Source: Streptomyces sp. V3I8 (GTDB taxonomy: Bacteria; Actinomycetota; Actinomycetes; Streptomycetales; Streptomycetaceae). Taken from it: a DNA stretch of 64,000 bases. The position numbers were made by a program, and so were the translations under genes. Location of the stretch: the NCBI RefSeq assembly GCF_030817535.1, contig NZ_JAUSZL010000002.1, positions 5,456,001 through 5,520,000 on the forward strand, given 5' to 3'. Position 1 is the stretch's first letter. Every line of letters begins with the position of its first letter. Of the stretch, positions 17,270 to 25,679 are shown piece after piece. The notes under the pieces are model-generated. The model saw only the letters and a list, made by a program, of their open reading frames with translations. It ran no database searches and was not told the origin of the DNA.

Positions 17270-18616
17270 TTACGGCTGCCACACCACCCGGTGTTCGGAG
17301 AGGTGCGACAGCACGGCGTGGTTGGCCTCCCAGCCGTCCGGGAACTTCACGGTCACCCCGAGCCGGACCGGTTCCGTGGAGGGGTGGTCGTCCAGGAGGC
17401 CGGTGACGCCGGCCCGGCAGACGACGATGCAGGCATGGCGGTGGCGCGAGGCCAGCACGCACAGCCGGCCCGTCTCCAGGTGGAAGGCCGTCGCGTCGGG
17501 GCGGCCCGACAGGGGGTGCAGGACGACGGTCACGTCGTACTCCCGCCCCTGCAGCCGGTTCGCCGTGTCCACGGTGACCTCCCGGACGCCCAGCTCGGCC
17601 AGCGCCGCCCGGACGGCCGCCGCCTGGTCGCGGTGGGCCGTGCCGACGGCGATGCGGTCGGCCGTCAGCGGGGCCGCGTCCGGGGACCGCTCCGAGGCCG
17701 CCGTGCCGCGCCGGTCCAGCAGACGGCGTACGACCAGGGCGAGGGCCCGCACCGCCTCCGGGTCCGTACGCGGAGTGTGCCGGGCGGGCAGCTCCAGCAG
17801 GCCCCAGCCCGATTCCGCCGCCTCGTCGATGACCCGGTCGGGGCCCGAACCGTCCGACGCCACCGCGAAACCGAGCCGCCGGTCGCCGTGCCCCGTGCCG
17901 CTGCGGAACGGCGTGAACGGGTAGAACGCGTCCGACACCAGCGGCGCCGCCGAGGCGGGCAGCCGCCAGGAGACGGGCAGCCGGTGCTGCGGCAGCTCCG
18001 GATTGTGGGCGAGGAGCGTCGTCACGGCCGAGGCCGAGGGGTCGTACGACAGACCCGCCCACTGCTCCGAACCGACGATCGCGAACGGGTCCAGCTGGCC
18101 CGGATCGCCCACGAACAGTGCCCGCTCGAACAGCCCCGCCACCGCGAGCAGCGCGTCCGAGCGCATCTGGTACGCCTCGTCGACGATCGCGTGCCGCCAC
18201 GGCTCGACCCCCTTGACGTGCGCCCACTTCGCGGCCGTCGAGATCACCACGTCGAGCCCGGCCAGGTCGCCCGCCTTGGCGGACTTGCGGACGTTCGCGA
18301 GCCCGTCGAGCGCCTTGTCGTACGGGTCGGAGTCGCTGCTGTGCAGCCGGCCGACGGGCAGCTCCGGGTCCTTCTCGGCGAGCCGCAGCACCAGGTCGTC
18401 CACCTGCGCGTTCGTCTGCGCGATGACCATCAGCGGGCGTCCCGCGGCGGCCAGTTCGAGCGCGGCCCGCACGACGAGCGTGGACTTGCCCGCGCCGGGC
18501 GGCGAGTCGACCACGACCCCGCGGTGCGCCCCGTGCAGGGTGTCGCGCAGGATCGCGTCGGTGGCGCGGCCGGCCTCGGCCCCCGGGTCGGACACGGTGG
18601 TCACGGGGCTGCTCAC
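17270..18616 (-). CDS. Compact SF1B (Dna2/Upf1-like) helicase
   Basis: 448 aa. All core SF1 motifs are visible: Walker A (SPPGAGKST, Lys44), motif Ia (VIAQTNAQVDDL), Walker B/II (AIVDEAYQ, about 144-150), motif III (GDPGQLDP, 170-177), motif IV (VSWRLP), motif V (VDTANRLQGREYDVTVV, about 349-365) and motif VI (LCVLASRHRHACIVV, about 385-399). There are no large insertions, so it is a minimal motor. It should use ATP to translocate along DNA or RNA. GTG at 18616 overlaps the upstream stop (GTGA) and has GAGGAGG before it. It is the last gene of a coupled operon with a Cas4/AddB-like nuclease. Confidence 0.85.
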   Translation of the reverse strand: MSSPVTTVSDPGAEAGRATDAILRDTLHGAHRGVVVDSPPGAGKSTLVVRAALELAAAGRPLMVIAQTNAQVDDLVLRLAEKDPELPVGRLHSSDSDPYDKALDGLANVRKSAKAGDLAGLDVVISTAAKWAHVKGVEPWRHAIVDEAYQMRSDALLAVAGLFERALFVGDPGQLDPFAIVGSEQWAGLSYDPSASAVTTLLAHNPELPQHRLPVSWRLPASAAPLVSDAFYPFTPFRSGTGHGDRRLGFAVASDGSGPDRVIDEAAESGWGLLELPARHTPRTDPEAVRALALVVRRLLDRRGTAASERSPDAAPLTADRIAVGTAHRDQAAAVRAALAELGVREVTVDTANRLQGREYDVTVVLHPLSGRPDATAFHLETGRLCVLASRHRHACIVVCRAGVTGLLDDHPSTEPVRLGVTVKFPDGWEANHAVLSHLSEHRVVWQP

Positions 18617-20286
18617 AGCACGTCCTCCTCGGTCACGGCGTCGGGCCGCGGCACGGCGTCGGCCTCCCCGGGCGGCCCGCCGTGCGTCCACGGCGTGTTC
18701 TCCGGGTCGGGCAGCTTCGCACCGCCCCGCTGCTCGTGCTCGAAGAGCGTGAAGCAGAGCCGGTCGCCCTTCTCCGGCACGGACCCGGGCTCCGGCTCCT
18801 TGCCGCGCCCCATCTTGTCGAGGACGCGCAGCACGACGAGCGTGCCGCCGCCGGGACCCGACCCGGGTCCGGAAGAGCCCGTGGGGCCCGGCGGGGCGTC
18901 CTCGTCGAGAACGCCGGCCGAACCGTCCCCCTCGTACCCCACGAACTCGGCGGCCTGCGGTTTCCCGCCGAGCGAGCGGTAGACCCTCACCCGCTCGCCC
19001 AGGTGCGGGGTGTCGTCCGTGCGCACGGTCACCAGGGGGCGCGGGCTCGGCCGCTTCCCCTCGCCGTACGCCATCACGACATCGGTGACCTCACCCGCGA
19101 ACGCCTCGCCCGCCAGCCGCCGCCCGGCCATCACCAGCGGGTCGTCGAGGGCCTCCTGCGCCTCCAGCCGGGCCTGTTCGCGCTCGCGCGTGGCGAGTTT
19201 GTTCGCCGCCGTGACCGCGTCGTCGCGGCGCGGCTGCGGGGGTTCGCCGGCCAGGACCCGGTCGCGGTGGCCGGTGAACGACCAGCGGTCGCGGGTCCAC
19301 CTCTCGGCCGCGCGCGGTCCCTCGGGCAGCGCCCGCAGCAGGTCCAGTCCGTGCCACACGGCGTCCCAGGTGGGGCGGGTGCGGCTCGCCACCAGCTCGC
19401 GGATGTGCCGTTCGGCGGCGGTGAGTTCACCGAGCCGGTCGTCCGCCTCGACCCCGTCCTCGGCGGCCGCGAGCGCCGTACGCGCGCGGTCGTAGCGCTC
19501 GATGGCGGGCGCGAGCAGCCTGTTGTCGAACGCCGGGTCGGTGGCGGGGCCCGCGGGCGGGCAGACGAGCTGCCCCTGGGGGTCCCGCAGCAACTCGGCG
19601 CGCAGCGCCGCCTCGGCGCCGGACCCGCCCTCCGGGGGGTCGATCCAGGCGAGCAGCGCCCCCAGGTGCTGGTCCTCCAGCGTGGACTGGCCGGTGGCCC
19701 AGTGCCGGGACAGGGCGTCCGTGAGGGCGATCAGGAGCGACGAGCCCGGGACCCGCGCGCGCTCCCCGTAGTGCGTGAGCCACCGCCCGAGCAGCGGGAC
19801 GCGCGGGGGCGCCGGGTACGGGGTCTGCGGGTCCTGCTCGGCGGTGCGCCTGAAGCGCATGGAGCGGCCGAGCAGCCGTACGAGATCGATGCCGGCGCGG
19901 CTCGGGACGATCAACTGGGCTGCGTCCGCGCAGAGTTCGACCTCCACCTTGACGCGTTTGCCGGTCTGGGGGTCGGTCTCGTTGCGCTCGGCGGCCTCCA
20001 CGTCCTCGGCGTGGGCGTCGATGTACGGCAGGACGATGTCCGCCAGCTCGGCGAGGAACGCGAACCTCAGGTCGCGGTCCCGGGGCTGGGGCACGACGAG
20101 CAGACGGGGCTCGGCGCGGTCCGTGCCGATCAGGGCGCCCAGGGGGGCGCCGGCCTCTCCCGCCGTGGTGAGGGGGACGAGGACCAGGGGACGGTCGGCG
20201 AGGTGGCGGTGGCGGACGGTGGCGAGGGGCTGGGCCCTGCCGGTGTCCACGGCCTCCAGTTTCGCGAGGGTGGCGATCAGGGACAC
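18613..20286 (-). CDS. Uncharacterised protein of the helicase-nuclease operon
   Basis: 557 aa, soluble, with no recognised catalytic motif. The N-terminal part is beta-rich (about 1-60) and contains RFAFLAELADIVLPYIDA. A central charged helical region (about 280-400) includes ANKLATREREQARLEAQEAL. A strand-rich segment (about 415-500) mentions GERVRVYRSLGGKPQAAEF, resembling an OB/SH3-like barrel. A Pro/Gly linker and acidic tail close it. It overlaps both neighbours (10 bp upstream, 4 bp downstream), so the three proteins are probably made together and may form a complex. GTG at 20286 has GGAGG. Function is unknown; a DNA-binding or scaffold subunit is inference. Confidence 0.6.
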   Translation of the reverse strand: MSLIATLAKLEAVDTGRAQPLATVRHRHLADRPLVLVPLTTAGEAGAPLGALIGTDRAEPRLLVVPQPRDRDLRFAFLAELADIVLPYIDAHAEDVEAAERNETDPQTGKRVKVEVELCADAAQLIVPSRAGIDLVRLLGRSMRFRRTAEQDPQTPYPAPPRVPLLGRWLTHYGERARVPGSSLLIALTDALSRHWATGQSTLEDQHLGALLAWIDPPEGGSGAEAALRAELLRDPQGQLVCPPAGPATDPAFDNRLLAPAIERYDRARTALAAAEDGVEADDRLGELTAAERHIRELVASRTRPTWDAVWHGLDLLRALPEGPRAAERWTRDRWSFTGHRDRVLAGEPPQPRRDDAVTAANKLATREREQARLEAQEALDDPLVMAGRRLAGEAFAGEVTDVVMAYGEGKRPSPRPLVTVRTDDTPHLGERVRVYRSLGGKPQAAEFVGYEGDGSAGVLDEDAPPGPTGSSGPGSGPGGGTLVVLRVLDKMGRGKEPEPGSVPEKGDRLCFTLFEHEQRGGAKLPDPENTPWTHGGPPGEADAVPRPDAVTEEDVL

Positions 20287-21599
20287 GTCGCCTCCGACCG
20301 GGGGGAGTGCTCCGCGGTTCGCCGCGCGGGCTGTGGCGCGTCGGCCGCGGCGCCGCCGTGGCCGGTCGCGCCGTTCCCCGTGCCCCCTGCGGCGCCGTTG
20401 TCTGCGCCACCTGCGGGGCTCGGGGTGCCCAGCGCTTCCGCTCTGAGGGCGGCTGCTCTGCGCAGGGCTGCCACCGTGGGGTCCTCCGGGTCGCCGGAGG
20501 TGCCCCGGGCCGCCGACAGGACGTCGTCCACCGTCGCCAGGGCGCCGAGCTCCGCCCGCAGGGAGCGGCCCAGGGCGGTCACCGCCCGTTCCGCGCGGGA
20601 GCGGGCGCGGCAGTGGAAGGCCAGTTCGCAGGCCGAGAGGCACTCGGGGGCGTAGGTCGCCGGGACCGACTCCACCGCGGCCGTCAGGTCGGCGGGCGGG
20701 AGGTCGGGGGCGAAGCAGGTGCCCTCGGGCAGCGCGTCGGCGATGTCCTCGACGCGGACGAGCCGGTCCAGCTGACGGCGGGTCACCGAGCGCTGCTTGC
20801 GCACGTCCACGGCCGACGCGGTGGGCAGGTTGGAGAAGTCCTTCGGACAGACCAGCAGCACGGTGCGCCGGACCTCGGGCGCGGGGTCGAGGCGGACCGC
20901 GACCTGCTCCAGCGCCAGGACGTACACCGCGGACTGGCGGGCCGCCGCGCCCACCTTGGCCGCGTCCGCCGAACCGTCCAGCATCGGGAAGGACTTGATC
21001 TCGACGACCGTCCAGCTCCCGTCCGGGTGCACGACCACCGCGTCCGGCTCCAGGAAGGCGGGGGAGCCCGCCACGTCCAGGGCGAGCAGCGGGTGGTCGA
21101 GGAGGGTCCAGCCGCCCGCCGCGGTCGCCTCGCGCAGGGCGAGCGCCGTACGGGCGGTGCGCCCCTCGGGGCCGACGGCGCCCAGGTCGGGGACGACGCC
21201 CGCCGCGGGCGGTTCGGCCCGCGGGTCCAGCTTCTCGTGCACGAGCCGCAGCAGCTCCGCGCCCCCGTCGGCCTTGACCCGCGCCTCGAAGGCGTTGCCC
21301 CGCATGAACGCGAACTGCGACTGCCCGAAGGCCGACGGCGAGCCCAACGCACCCGCCAGCGCCGCCTTGTCCACGCCGGCCCCGTCGAGGATCGCGCGCC
21401 GTCTGCAGCCCGGGTTCGCGGCGAGCGCCGCGAGGGCCCGTGCGTCCAGCGGCTGCGGCGGGACGTCCGGGCCGCGCAGCTCAGCGAGCCGCTGCCGGAG
21501 TCTCGTCCCCCGCGTCGGCGGGACTGGCTGCCGGTCCGGCTCCCGGCTCGGCGGCACCCGGGGTGGCTGGGACCTTGCGCTGTCGGGGAAGTCGCTCAC
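20277..21599 (-). CDS. Cas4/AddB-like 4Fe-4S PD-(D/E)XK nuclease
   Basis: 440 aa as drawn. Nuclease motifs appear in order: Glu104 in RGNAFEARV, Asp185 in FLEPDAVV, Glu199-x-Lys201 in VVEIKS, and Gln221-xxx-Tyr225 in RQSAVYVLAL. One cysteine lies before the core (Cys65 in NPGCRRR) and three lie after it (Cys319, Cys323, Cys329: C-x3-C-x5-C). This is the iron-sulphur cluster layout of Cas4, AddB and Dna2 nucleases. A low-complexity tail ends the protein. The start is uncertain: GTG at 21599 lies 119 nt inside the PAP2 gene and its ribosome site is weak; GTG at 21557 is an alternative. First gene of a coupled operon with an SF1B helicase. Confidence 0.82.
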   Translation of the reverse strand: MSDFPDSARSQPPRVPPSREPDRQPVPPTRGTRLRQRLAELRGPDVPPQPLDARALAALAANPGCRRRAILDGAGVDKAALAGALGSPSAFGQSQFAFMRGNAFEARVKADGGAELLRLVHEKLDPRAEPPAAGVVPDLGAVGPEGRTARTALALREATAAGGWTLLDHPLLALDVAGSPAFLEPDAVVVHPDGSWTVVEIKSFPMLDGSADAAKVGAAARQSAVYVLALEQVAVRLDPAPEVRRTVLLVCPKDFSNLPTASAVDVRKQRSVTRRQLDRLVRVEDIADALPEGTCFAPDLPPADLTAAVESVPATYAPECLSACELAFHCRARSRAERAVTALGRSLRAELGALATVDDVLSAARGTSGDPEDPTVAALRRAAALRAEALGTPSPAGGADNGAAGGTGNGATGHGGAAADAPQPARRTAEHSPRSEATCP

Positions 21600-22464
21600 C
21601 CGGCGAAGTCTGGCACTCCACACTGACAATTGAGGAACCTGTGCCGTGCGGGACGGCGGCGGGACCGCCGAGTGACGGGGCGTAGGGACGCATCCCGTAC
21701 CGCGCCCGGAACATGTCCGCGAGCCGCAACAGCGGCCGGGTGACCAGGAATCCGACCCCCATCACGACGAACCCGGCGACCGCGTCGAGGAAGTAGTGGT
21801 TGGCGGTGCCCATCACCACGATCGTGGTGATCAGGGGGTACAGCACGCCCGCGACCTTGGTGAGCCGCGTGCCGCCGTACATCCACAGCATCACACCGCA
21901 CCACAGGGCCCAGCCGCAGTGCAGACTGGGCATCGCCGCGTACTGGTTCGTCATGCCGCCGAGCCCGCGGGGCGCGCTCGCCTCGCCGCCCCACCAGCCG
22001 TAGTCGCTGTACTGGGCCATCGTGTCGACGAACCCGTGGCTCGCCGACAGCAGCCGCGGCGGGCAGGTCGGCAGCAGAGTGAAGCCGATCAGGCCCATGA
22101 ACGTGGACGCCATCAGCCAGGTCCTGGCCGCCCGGTAGCGCACCGCGCGGGACCGGAACAGCCAGATCAGCACGGCGGGCGTGACCATGTAGTGCAGCGA
22201 CGCGTACCAGAAGTCCGCCGGGATGCCGAGCCAGGGTTCACGGGTGAAAAGACGGTTCAGCGGGTGCTCGGCGTTGAGGAAGAAGAACTTCTCGACCCGC
22301 AGGATCGCCAGGCCGTGGTCGACGGCATGGGTCACGTCCCCGCGCGCGAGGAGCCGTCCCGCCGAGTACGCCCCGTACACCAGCAGGATCAGGGGCAGCT
22401 CGGTCCACCAGCGCAGGCGGGTACGTGGTACCGCCTTGCCGACTGGTGCATCGGTCAGCAGCAT
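21481..22464 (-). CDS. PAP2-family membrane phosphatase/phosphotransferase
   Basis: 327 aa with about six transmembrane segments. Catalytic pieces of the PAP2/IPCS family are seen: a GFTLLPTCPPRLL segment, then AAMPSLHCGWALWCG (SLH motif), then ANHYFLDAVAGF with the general-base His and Asp. It acts on a lipid phosphate or phospho-headgroup at the membrane. A Pro/Ala-rich cytosolic tail (about 285-327) overlaps the start of the nuclease gene in another frame. ATG at 22464 is preceded by GAGGGGGAGGGA. It is transcribed divergently from the histidine phosphatase gene. Confidence 0.85.
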   Translation of the reverse strand: MLLTDAPVGKAVPRTRLRWWTELPLILLVYGAYSAGRLLARGDVTHAVDHGLAILRVEKFFFLNAEHPLNRLFTREPWLGIPADFWYASLHYMVTPAVLIWLFRSRAVRYRAARTWLMASTFMGLIGFTLLPTCPPRLLSASHGFVDTMAQYSDYGWWGGEASAPRGLGGMTNQYAAMPSLHCGWALWCGVMLWMYGGTRLTKVAGVLYPLITTIVVMGTANHYFLDAVAGFVVMGVGFLVTRPLLRLADMFRARYGMRPYAPSLGGPAAVPHGTGSSIVSVECQTSPGERLPRQRKVPATPGAAEPGAGPAASPADAGDETPAAAR

Positions 22465-22679
22465 CCGATCCCTCCCCCTCCTGCTCGCCGGGCGCCAGTG
22501 CCGCGGACCAATGTACGGTCTGTGCGCCTGCTTCGTAGGAGCGCCCCCGGTGCTCAAAGACGCCGGGATCGCCCGCCGGGTTGCTCCGCGGGCCCGTGGG
22601 AGATGATGGAGTGATCCATCCCTCGTTCTTCCGCGGTTCACCCCTCCCGCCGCGCGATCCTCCCGGAAAGGCCCCCTTC

Positions 22680-23276
22680 ATGGCACCGCGCATCCTGCTG
22701 GCCCGGCACGGACAGACGCAGTGGTCGCTGTCCGGCAAGCACACCGGCAGGACCGACATCCCGCTCCTGGACGAGGGCAGACACGGCGCGAAACTGCTCG
22801 GGGACCGCCTGCACCGGGCGCCGCTGGACGGGCTTCCCGGGGTGGAGGTCCGCACCAGTCCGCTGGTGCGCGCGCGGCAGACGTGCGAGATCGCCGGCTT
22901 CGGCGACCGCGCGGCCGACTGGGACGCGCTCATGGAGTGGGACTACGGCTCGTACGAGGGCATGACCCCGGACGAGATCCGGGCCGACCGGCCCGACTGG
23001 CTGATCTGGCGGGACGGCGTGCCCGGGGGCGAGTCCCTCGCCGAGGTCTCCGCGCGCGCGGACGAGGTGGTCGGGTGGGTCCGTTCGCAGGAGCGTGACG
23101 TACTGGTCTTCGCGCACGGTCACATCCTGCGCTCGATCGGCGCCCGCTGGCTGGGCCTCGGCATCGGTTTCGCGGCCCGCGTCCGCCTGAACCCCACCAG
23201 CCTCTCGGTCCTCGGCTGGGCCTACGGCGAGCCCGCGATCGAGACCTGGAACGACTGCGGCCACCTGACCGGGTGA
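22680..23276 (+). CDS. Histidine phosphatase family protein (phosphoglycerate mutase-like)
   Basis: 198 aa. [24 protein letters not shown] gives the catalytic RHG with His10 and the phosphate pocket. [15 protein letters not shown] supplies the second Arg, [11 protein letters not shown] the Glu, and [12 protein letters not shown] the second catalytic His. This is an acid phosphatase/PGM-like (GpmB-type) enzyme; substrate unknown. ATG at 22680 follows GGAAAGG. Its stop codon lies inside a 24-nt tandem repeat. Confidence 0.88.
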   Translation: MAPRILLARHGQTQWSLSGKHTGRTDIPLLDEGRHGAKLLGDRLHRAPLDGLPGVEVRTSPLVRARQTCEIAGFGDRAADWDALMEWDYGSYEGMTPDEIRADRPDWLIWRDGVPGGESLAEVSARADEVVGWVRSQERDVLVFAHGHILRSIGARWLGLGIGFAARVRLNPTSLSVLGWAYGEPAIETWNDCGHLTG

Positions 23277-23344
23277 CCGCGGTCCGGCGTGTCCGGGTGA
23301 CCGCGGTCCGGCGTGTCGGGGTGACCGCGGTCCGGCGTGTCGGG
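23273..23344. repeat. 24-nt tandem repeat, three units
   Basis: Three adjacent 24-nt units start at 23273, 23297 and 23321. Unit 1 differs from 2 and 3 at one base near its end; units 2 and 3 are identical. Unit 1 contains the TGA stop of the phosphatase gene. A partial further copy of the unit's tail follows to about 23354. The region lies between convergent genes. Confidence 0.9.
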
Positions 23345-23367
23345 CGTGTCCGGGGTTCTCGCGGAAC

Positions 23368-24837
23368 CTAGGCGGACCGTGGCAGCGCCCTGTGCCGGTC
23401 CAGGAAGTCCGACACCCCCGACGCGCGGCGGTGCGGCAGCAGGACCCGCGCCGTTCCCGCCAGCATCGTCCGCACCCGGGACGACTGGACCTCGTCCAGC
23501 AGGTCCAGGACGCGCAGCCCGGCCGCGGCGGCCTCGTCGGGGTGCCCGGCACGGGCCAGGTCGTCGGCGAGCTCGGCGGTGAAGAGCGCGAGGTTGCGGG
23601 TGAAGTGCGGGTCCTGGAGGCGCGTCGCCCGGTGGGCCTGGTGGGCCGCGCGCTGCCAGTCGCCCAGCGCCGACCAGCACTGGGCCTCCAGACCGGCCAG
23701 TTCGGCGTCCCCGTAGAAGCTCATCCACTCCGGGTCGGCGTCGCAGGGGCCGCGCCCGTACAGGGCCTGCGCGCGGGTCAGCGCCTGCTCGCAGCCCGTC
23801 CGGTCGGCCAGCCCCGCCCAGCCGCCCGCCTCGCGCAGCGCGAGCAGCGACAGGAGCCGGGCCGAGCCCAGCGGGCGCGCCGCGACCTGGGCGGCCTGGG
23901 CCGCCCGCACCGCCTCGCGCGGGCGGCCCGCGTCCCGGGCGAGGAAGGACGTGTTGCAGAAGGCGTGGGCCTCCAGGGCCGGGTCCAGCGCCACCCGGGC
24001 CGTCGCGAGGGCCTCCGCGTAGTGCGAGCGCGCGTCGTCGAAACGCCCCGAGTCGTGTGCCAGCCAGCCCACCGAGACGGCCAGCTCACCGGCCCCCGTG
24101 TGCAGCCGGTCGGCGGTCGCCTGCCGTGCCGCCCCGGCGTCCAGCAGGGCGTACGCGGCCCGCAGCGGAGCCGCCGCTCTGCGGTACAGCCCGTCGGCGC
24201 CGTGCCGGTCGTCCAGCAGCCGGATCCTGCGGACGGCCTCTTCCAGTGCGCCGGCCTCGGCCTCGCCGGGCCGGCGCGCGGAACGCGGCGGCGCGGCCCC
24301 GGCCGTGCCGCCGAACGCGAGCCCCCAGGGGCCCAGGGAGGCCGCCGCCACCGTGGCGGTGCCCCCGCTCATGAATGCGCGACGCTGCACGTCGCTCTCC
24401 TCGTGGTTCCGGTCGTCGACCTCGTGCGGGTCGTTCAGGTCGTGTGTCGTCGTATACGGCTCGTGCGCCCCGTCCGTCTCACGCGAGGCGTACGGAGGGC
24501 TCGTGGTGTGCGGGACCGCTGCCGGACCGGCGGCGCGCGCCCCCCGCCCGCGCACCGCCGACCGGGGCACGAACCCCAGGTCGGTCAGCGTCCGGCCGGG
24601 GAACATGTGCAGGAACACCCGCTCGTACGCGTAGTTGGGACAGCGGATCTCGCCCGCCTCGACCCGCCCGATGTAGCGCGCGTCGCAGCTGACCCGCTCG
24701 TCGATCTCCCGGGCCGCCCGCCGGACCGCCGCGGCGAACTCGCCCGGCGAGCGCCGGCCGCGCAGACGCCGGAAGGCGAGATTCGGCCGCGGCGGCCGAG
24801 GCGACGGGGACGACACGGTCACCGATGACGACGCCAT
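23368..24837 (-). CDS. HTH/TPR regulatory protein of the NsdA-like family
   Basis: 489 aa. The N-terminal part (about 18-85) is an XRE-like segment typical of Streptomyces NsdA-type proteins: LRGRRSPGEFAAAVRRAA, CDARYIGRVEAGEIRCPNYAYERVFLHMF. A linker follows, then RRAFMSGGTATVAAASLG, a twin-Arg-like hydrophobic stretch usual in this family. A long helical TPR-like region (about 220-480) completes it. Such proteins influence sporulation and antibiotic production. ATG at 24837 is chosen; an in-frame start further up lies in a less conserved stretch. A small protein is encoded divergently, as is common for such regulator pairs. Confidence 0.75.
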   Translation of the reverse strand: MASSSVTVSSPSPRPPRPNLAFRRLRGRRSPGEFAAAVRRAAREIDERVSCDARYIGRVEAGEIRCPNYAYERVFLHMFPGRTLTDLGFVPRSAVRGRGARAAGPAAVPHTTSPPYASRETDGAHEPYTTTHDLNDPHEVDDRNHEESDVQRRAFMSGGTATVAAASLGPWGLAFGGTAGAAPPRSARRPGEAEAGALEEAVRRIRLLDDRHGADGLYRRAAAPLRAAYALLDAGAARQATADRLHTGAGELAVSVGWLAHDSGRFDDARSHYAEALATARVALDPALEAHAFCNTSFLARDAGRPREAVRAAQAAQVAARPLGSARLLSLLALREAGGWAGLADRTGCEQALTRAQALYGRGPCDADPEWMSFYGDAELAGLEAQCWSALGDWQRAAHQAHRATRLQDPHFTRNLALFTAELADDLARAGHPDEAAAAGLRVLDLLDEVQSSRVRTMLAGTARVLLPHRRASGVSDFLDRHRALPRSA

Positions 24838-25099
24838 GGCCGGGCCCTCTCTCACGAACCGTCGAACCAGACCGGGAACCATGCGGATCGAATCAGGTGA
24901 CCGATCGGGCCGCACCTGCGTTTCCGGCGGGCACGAACGTACCCGCTGTGATGGTCCCGCCACACTGTGTTTGGCTACAAAACGGATATCTCATACCTGT
25001 TCTGCCATGAACTGCCATCCTTTGCGGCCGAGTTTCGCCGTAGCCGTTGACGCGCTGGGGCGTTGAACCGTGCGGCGTGCTCGATCGAGGAGGGGTTCC

Positions 25100-25537
25100 G
25101 TGGTGGAGGCCAGCATGGAGACCAGGCAGAGCGTCGACAGCTGTCCGTGGACGGTGACGTCCGGTGCCGAGCGGGGTACGGGCCCCGCGGACCCGTGCGA
25201 TCTCGTCACCGTGCCTGCCCGGCAGGGGCTGGAGGCCGTCGACATCCTGCGGCGGGGCGCGCCCGCCGAGGCGGTCGGGCCCGTCCTGCACGACGACACC
25301 TGCGACACGCTCGGCTTCCTGGTGCCGCCCGGCACGGCCTCCGCCTGGGACCTCCCCGGCAGTACGTGCACGCGGACCGACGGGCGGGGGGTCCGGCCGG
25401 CGCCGGAGCCGCCCGTCGAGGGGTCGGACTGGCTGCTGCCGCCGGGGAAGGCGGACCTGGCCACGGACCCCGCGGTGCTGCGGGCGGCGCTGGGGGAGGC
25501 GGCCCGCCTCATCGAGGCCGCGGACAACTGCCGCTGA
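25100..25537 (+). CDS. Small protein of unknown function, divergent partner of the TPR regulator
   Basis: 145 aa, soluble, with five cysteines. It contains LVTVPARQGLEAVDILRRG, VGPVLHDDTCDTLGFLVPPG, WLLPPGKADLATDPAVLRAALGEAARL. GTG at 25100 follows GAGGAGGGG; another GTG follows immediately. I recall similar proteins beside regulators in Streptomyces, often related to the Prim-Pol-like family, but cannot assign a function. It shares a 262-bp AT-richer promoter region with the divergent regulator. Confidence 0.55.
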   Translation: MVEASMETRQSVDSCPWTVTSGAERGTGPADPCDLVTVPARQGLEAVDILRRGAPAEAVGPVLHDDTCDTLGFLVPPGTASAWDLPGSTCTRTDGRGVRPAPEPPVEGSDWLLPPGKADLATDPAVLRAALGEAARLIEAADNCR

Positions 25538-25593
25538 GATTCGGCCCGGGGGGGGGGCTTGCTCGGGTGCGTCGTCCGGTGTCGGTTCGTCGT

Positions 25594-25667
25594 GGCTGGT
25601 CGCGCAGTTCCCCGCGCCCCTCGGGGCTGCGCCCCTCGGGGCTGCGCCCCTTAAGGGCTGTGCCCCT
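25594..25667. repeat. Dispersed 'GCGCAGTTCCCCGCG' repeat with 15-nt tandem units
   Basis: The segment GGTCGCGCAGTTCCCCGCG is followed by two identical 15-nt units (25622-25636, 25637-25651) and a degenerate third. Related copies occur at 45738-45760, 45821-45842 and 53826-53850 in this window, always in gaps after genes. It is a REP-like intergenic element family that I recall as abundant in Streptomyces. Confidence 0.75.
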
Positions 25668-25679
25668 GATAATGGGGGG

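Noticed and set aside
23273..23344. CRISPR array
   Set aside because: Units are directly adjacent with no spacers; it is a simple tandem repeat.
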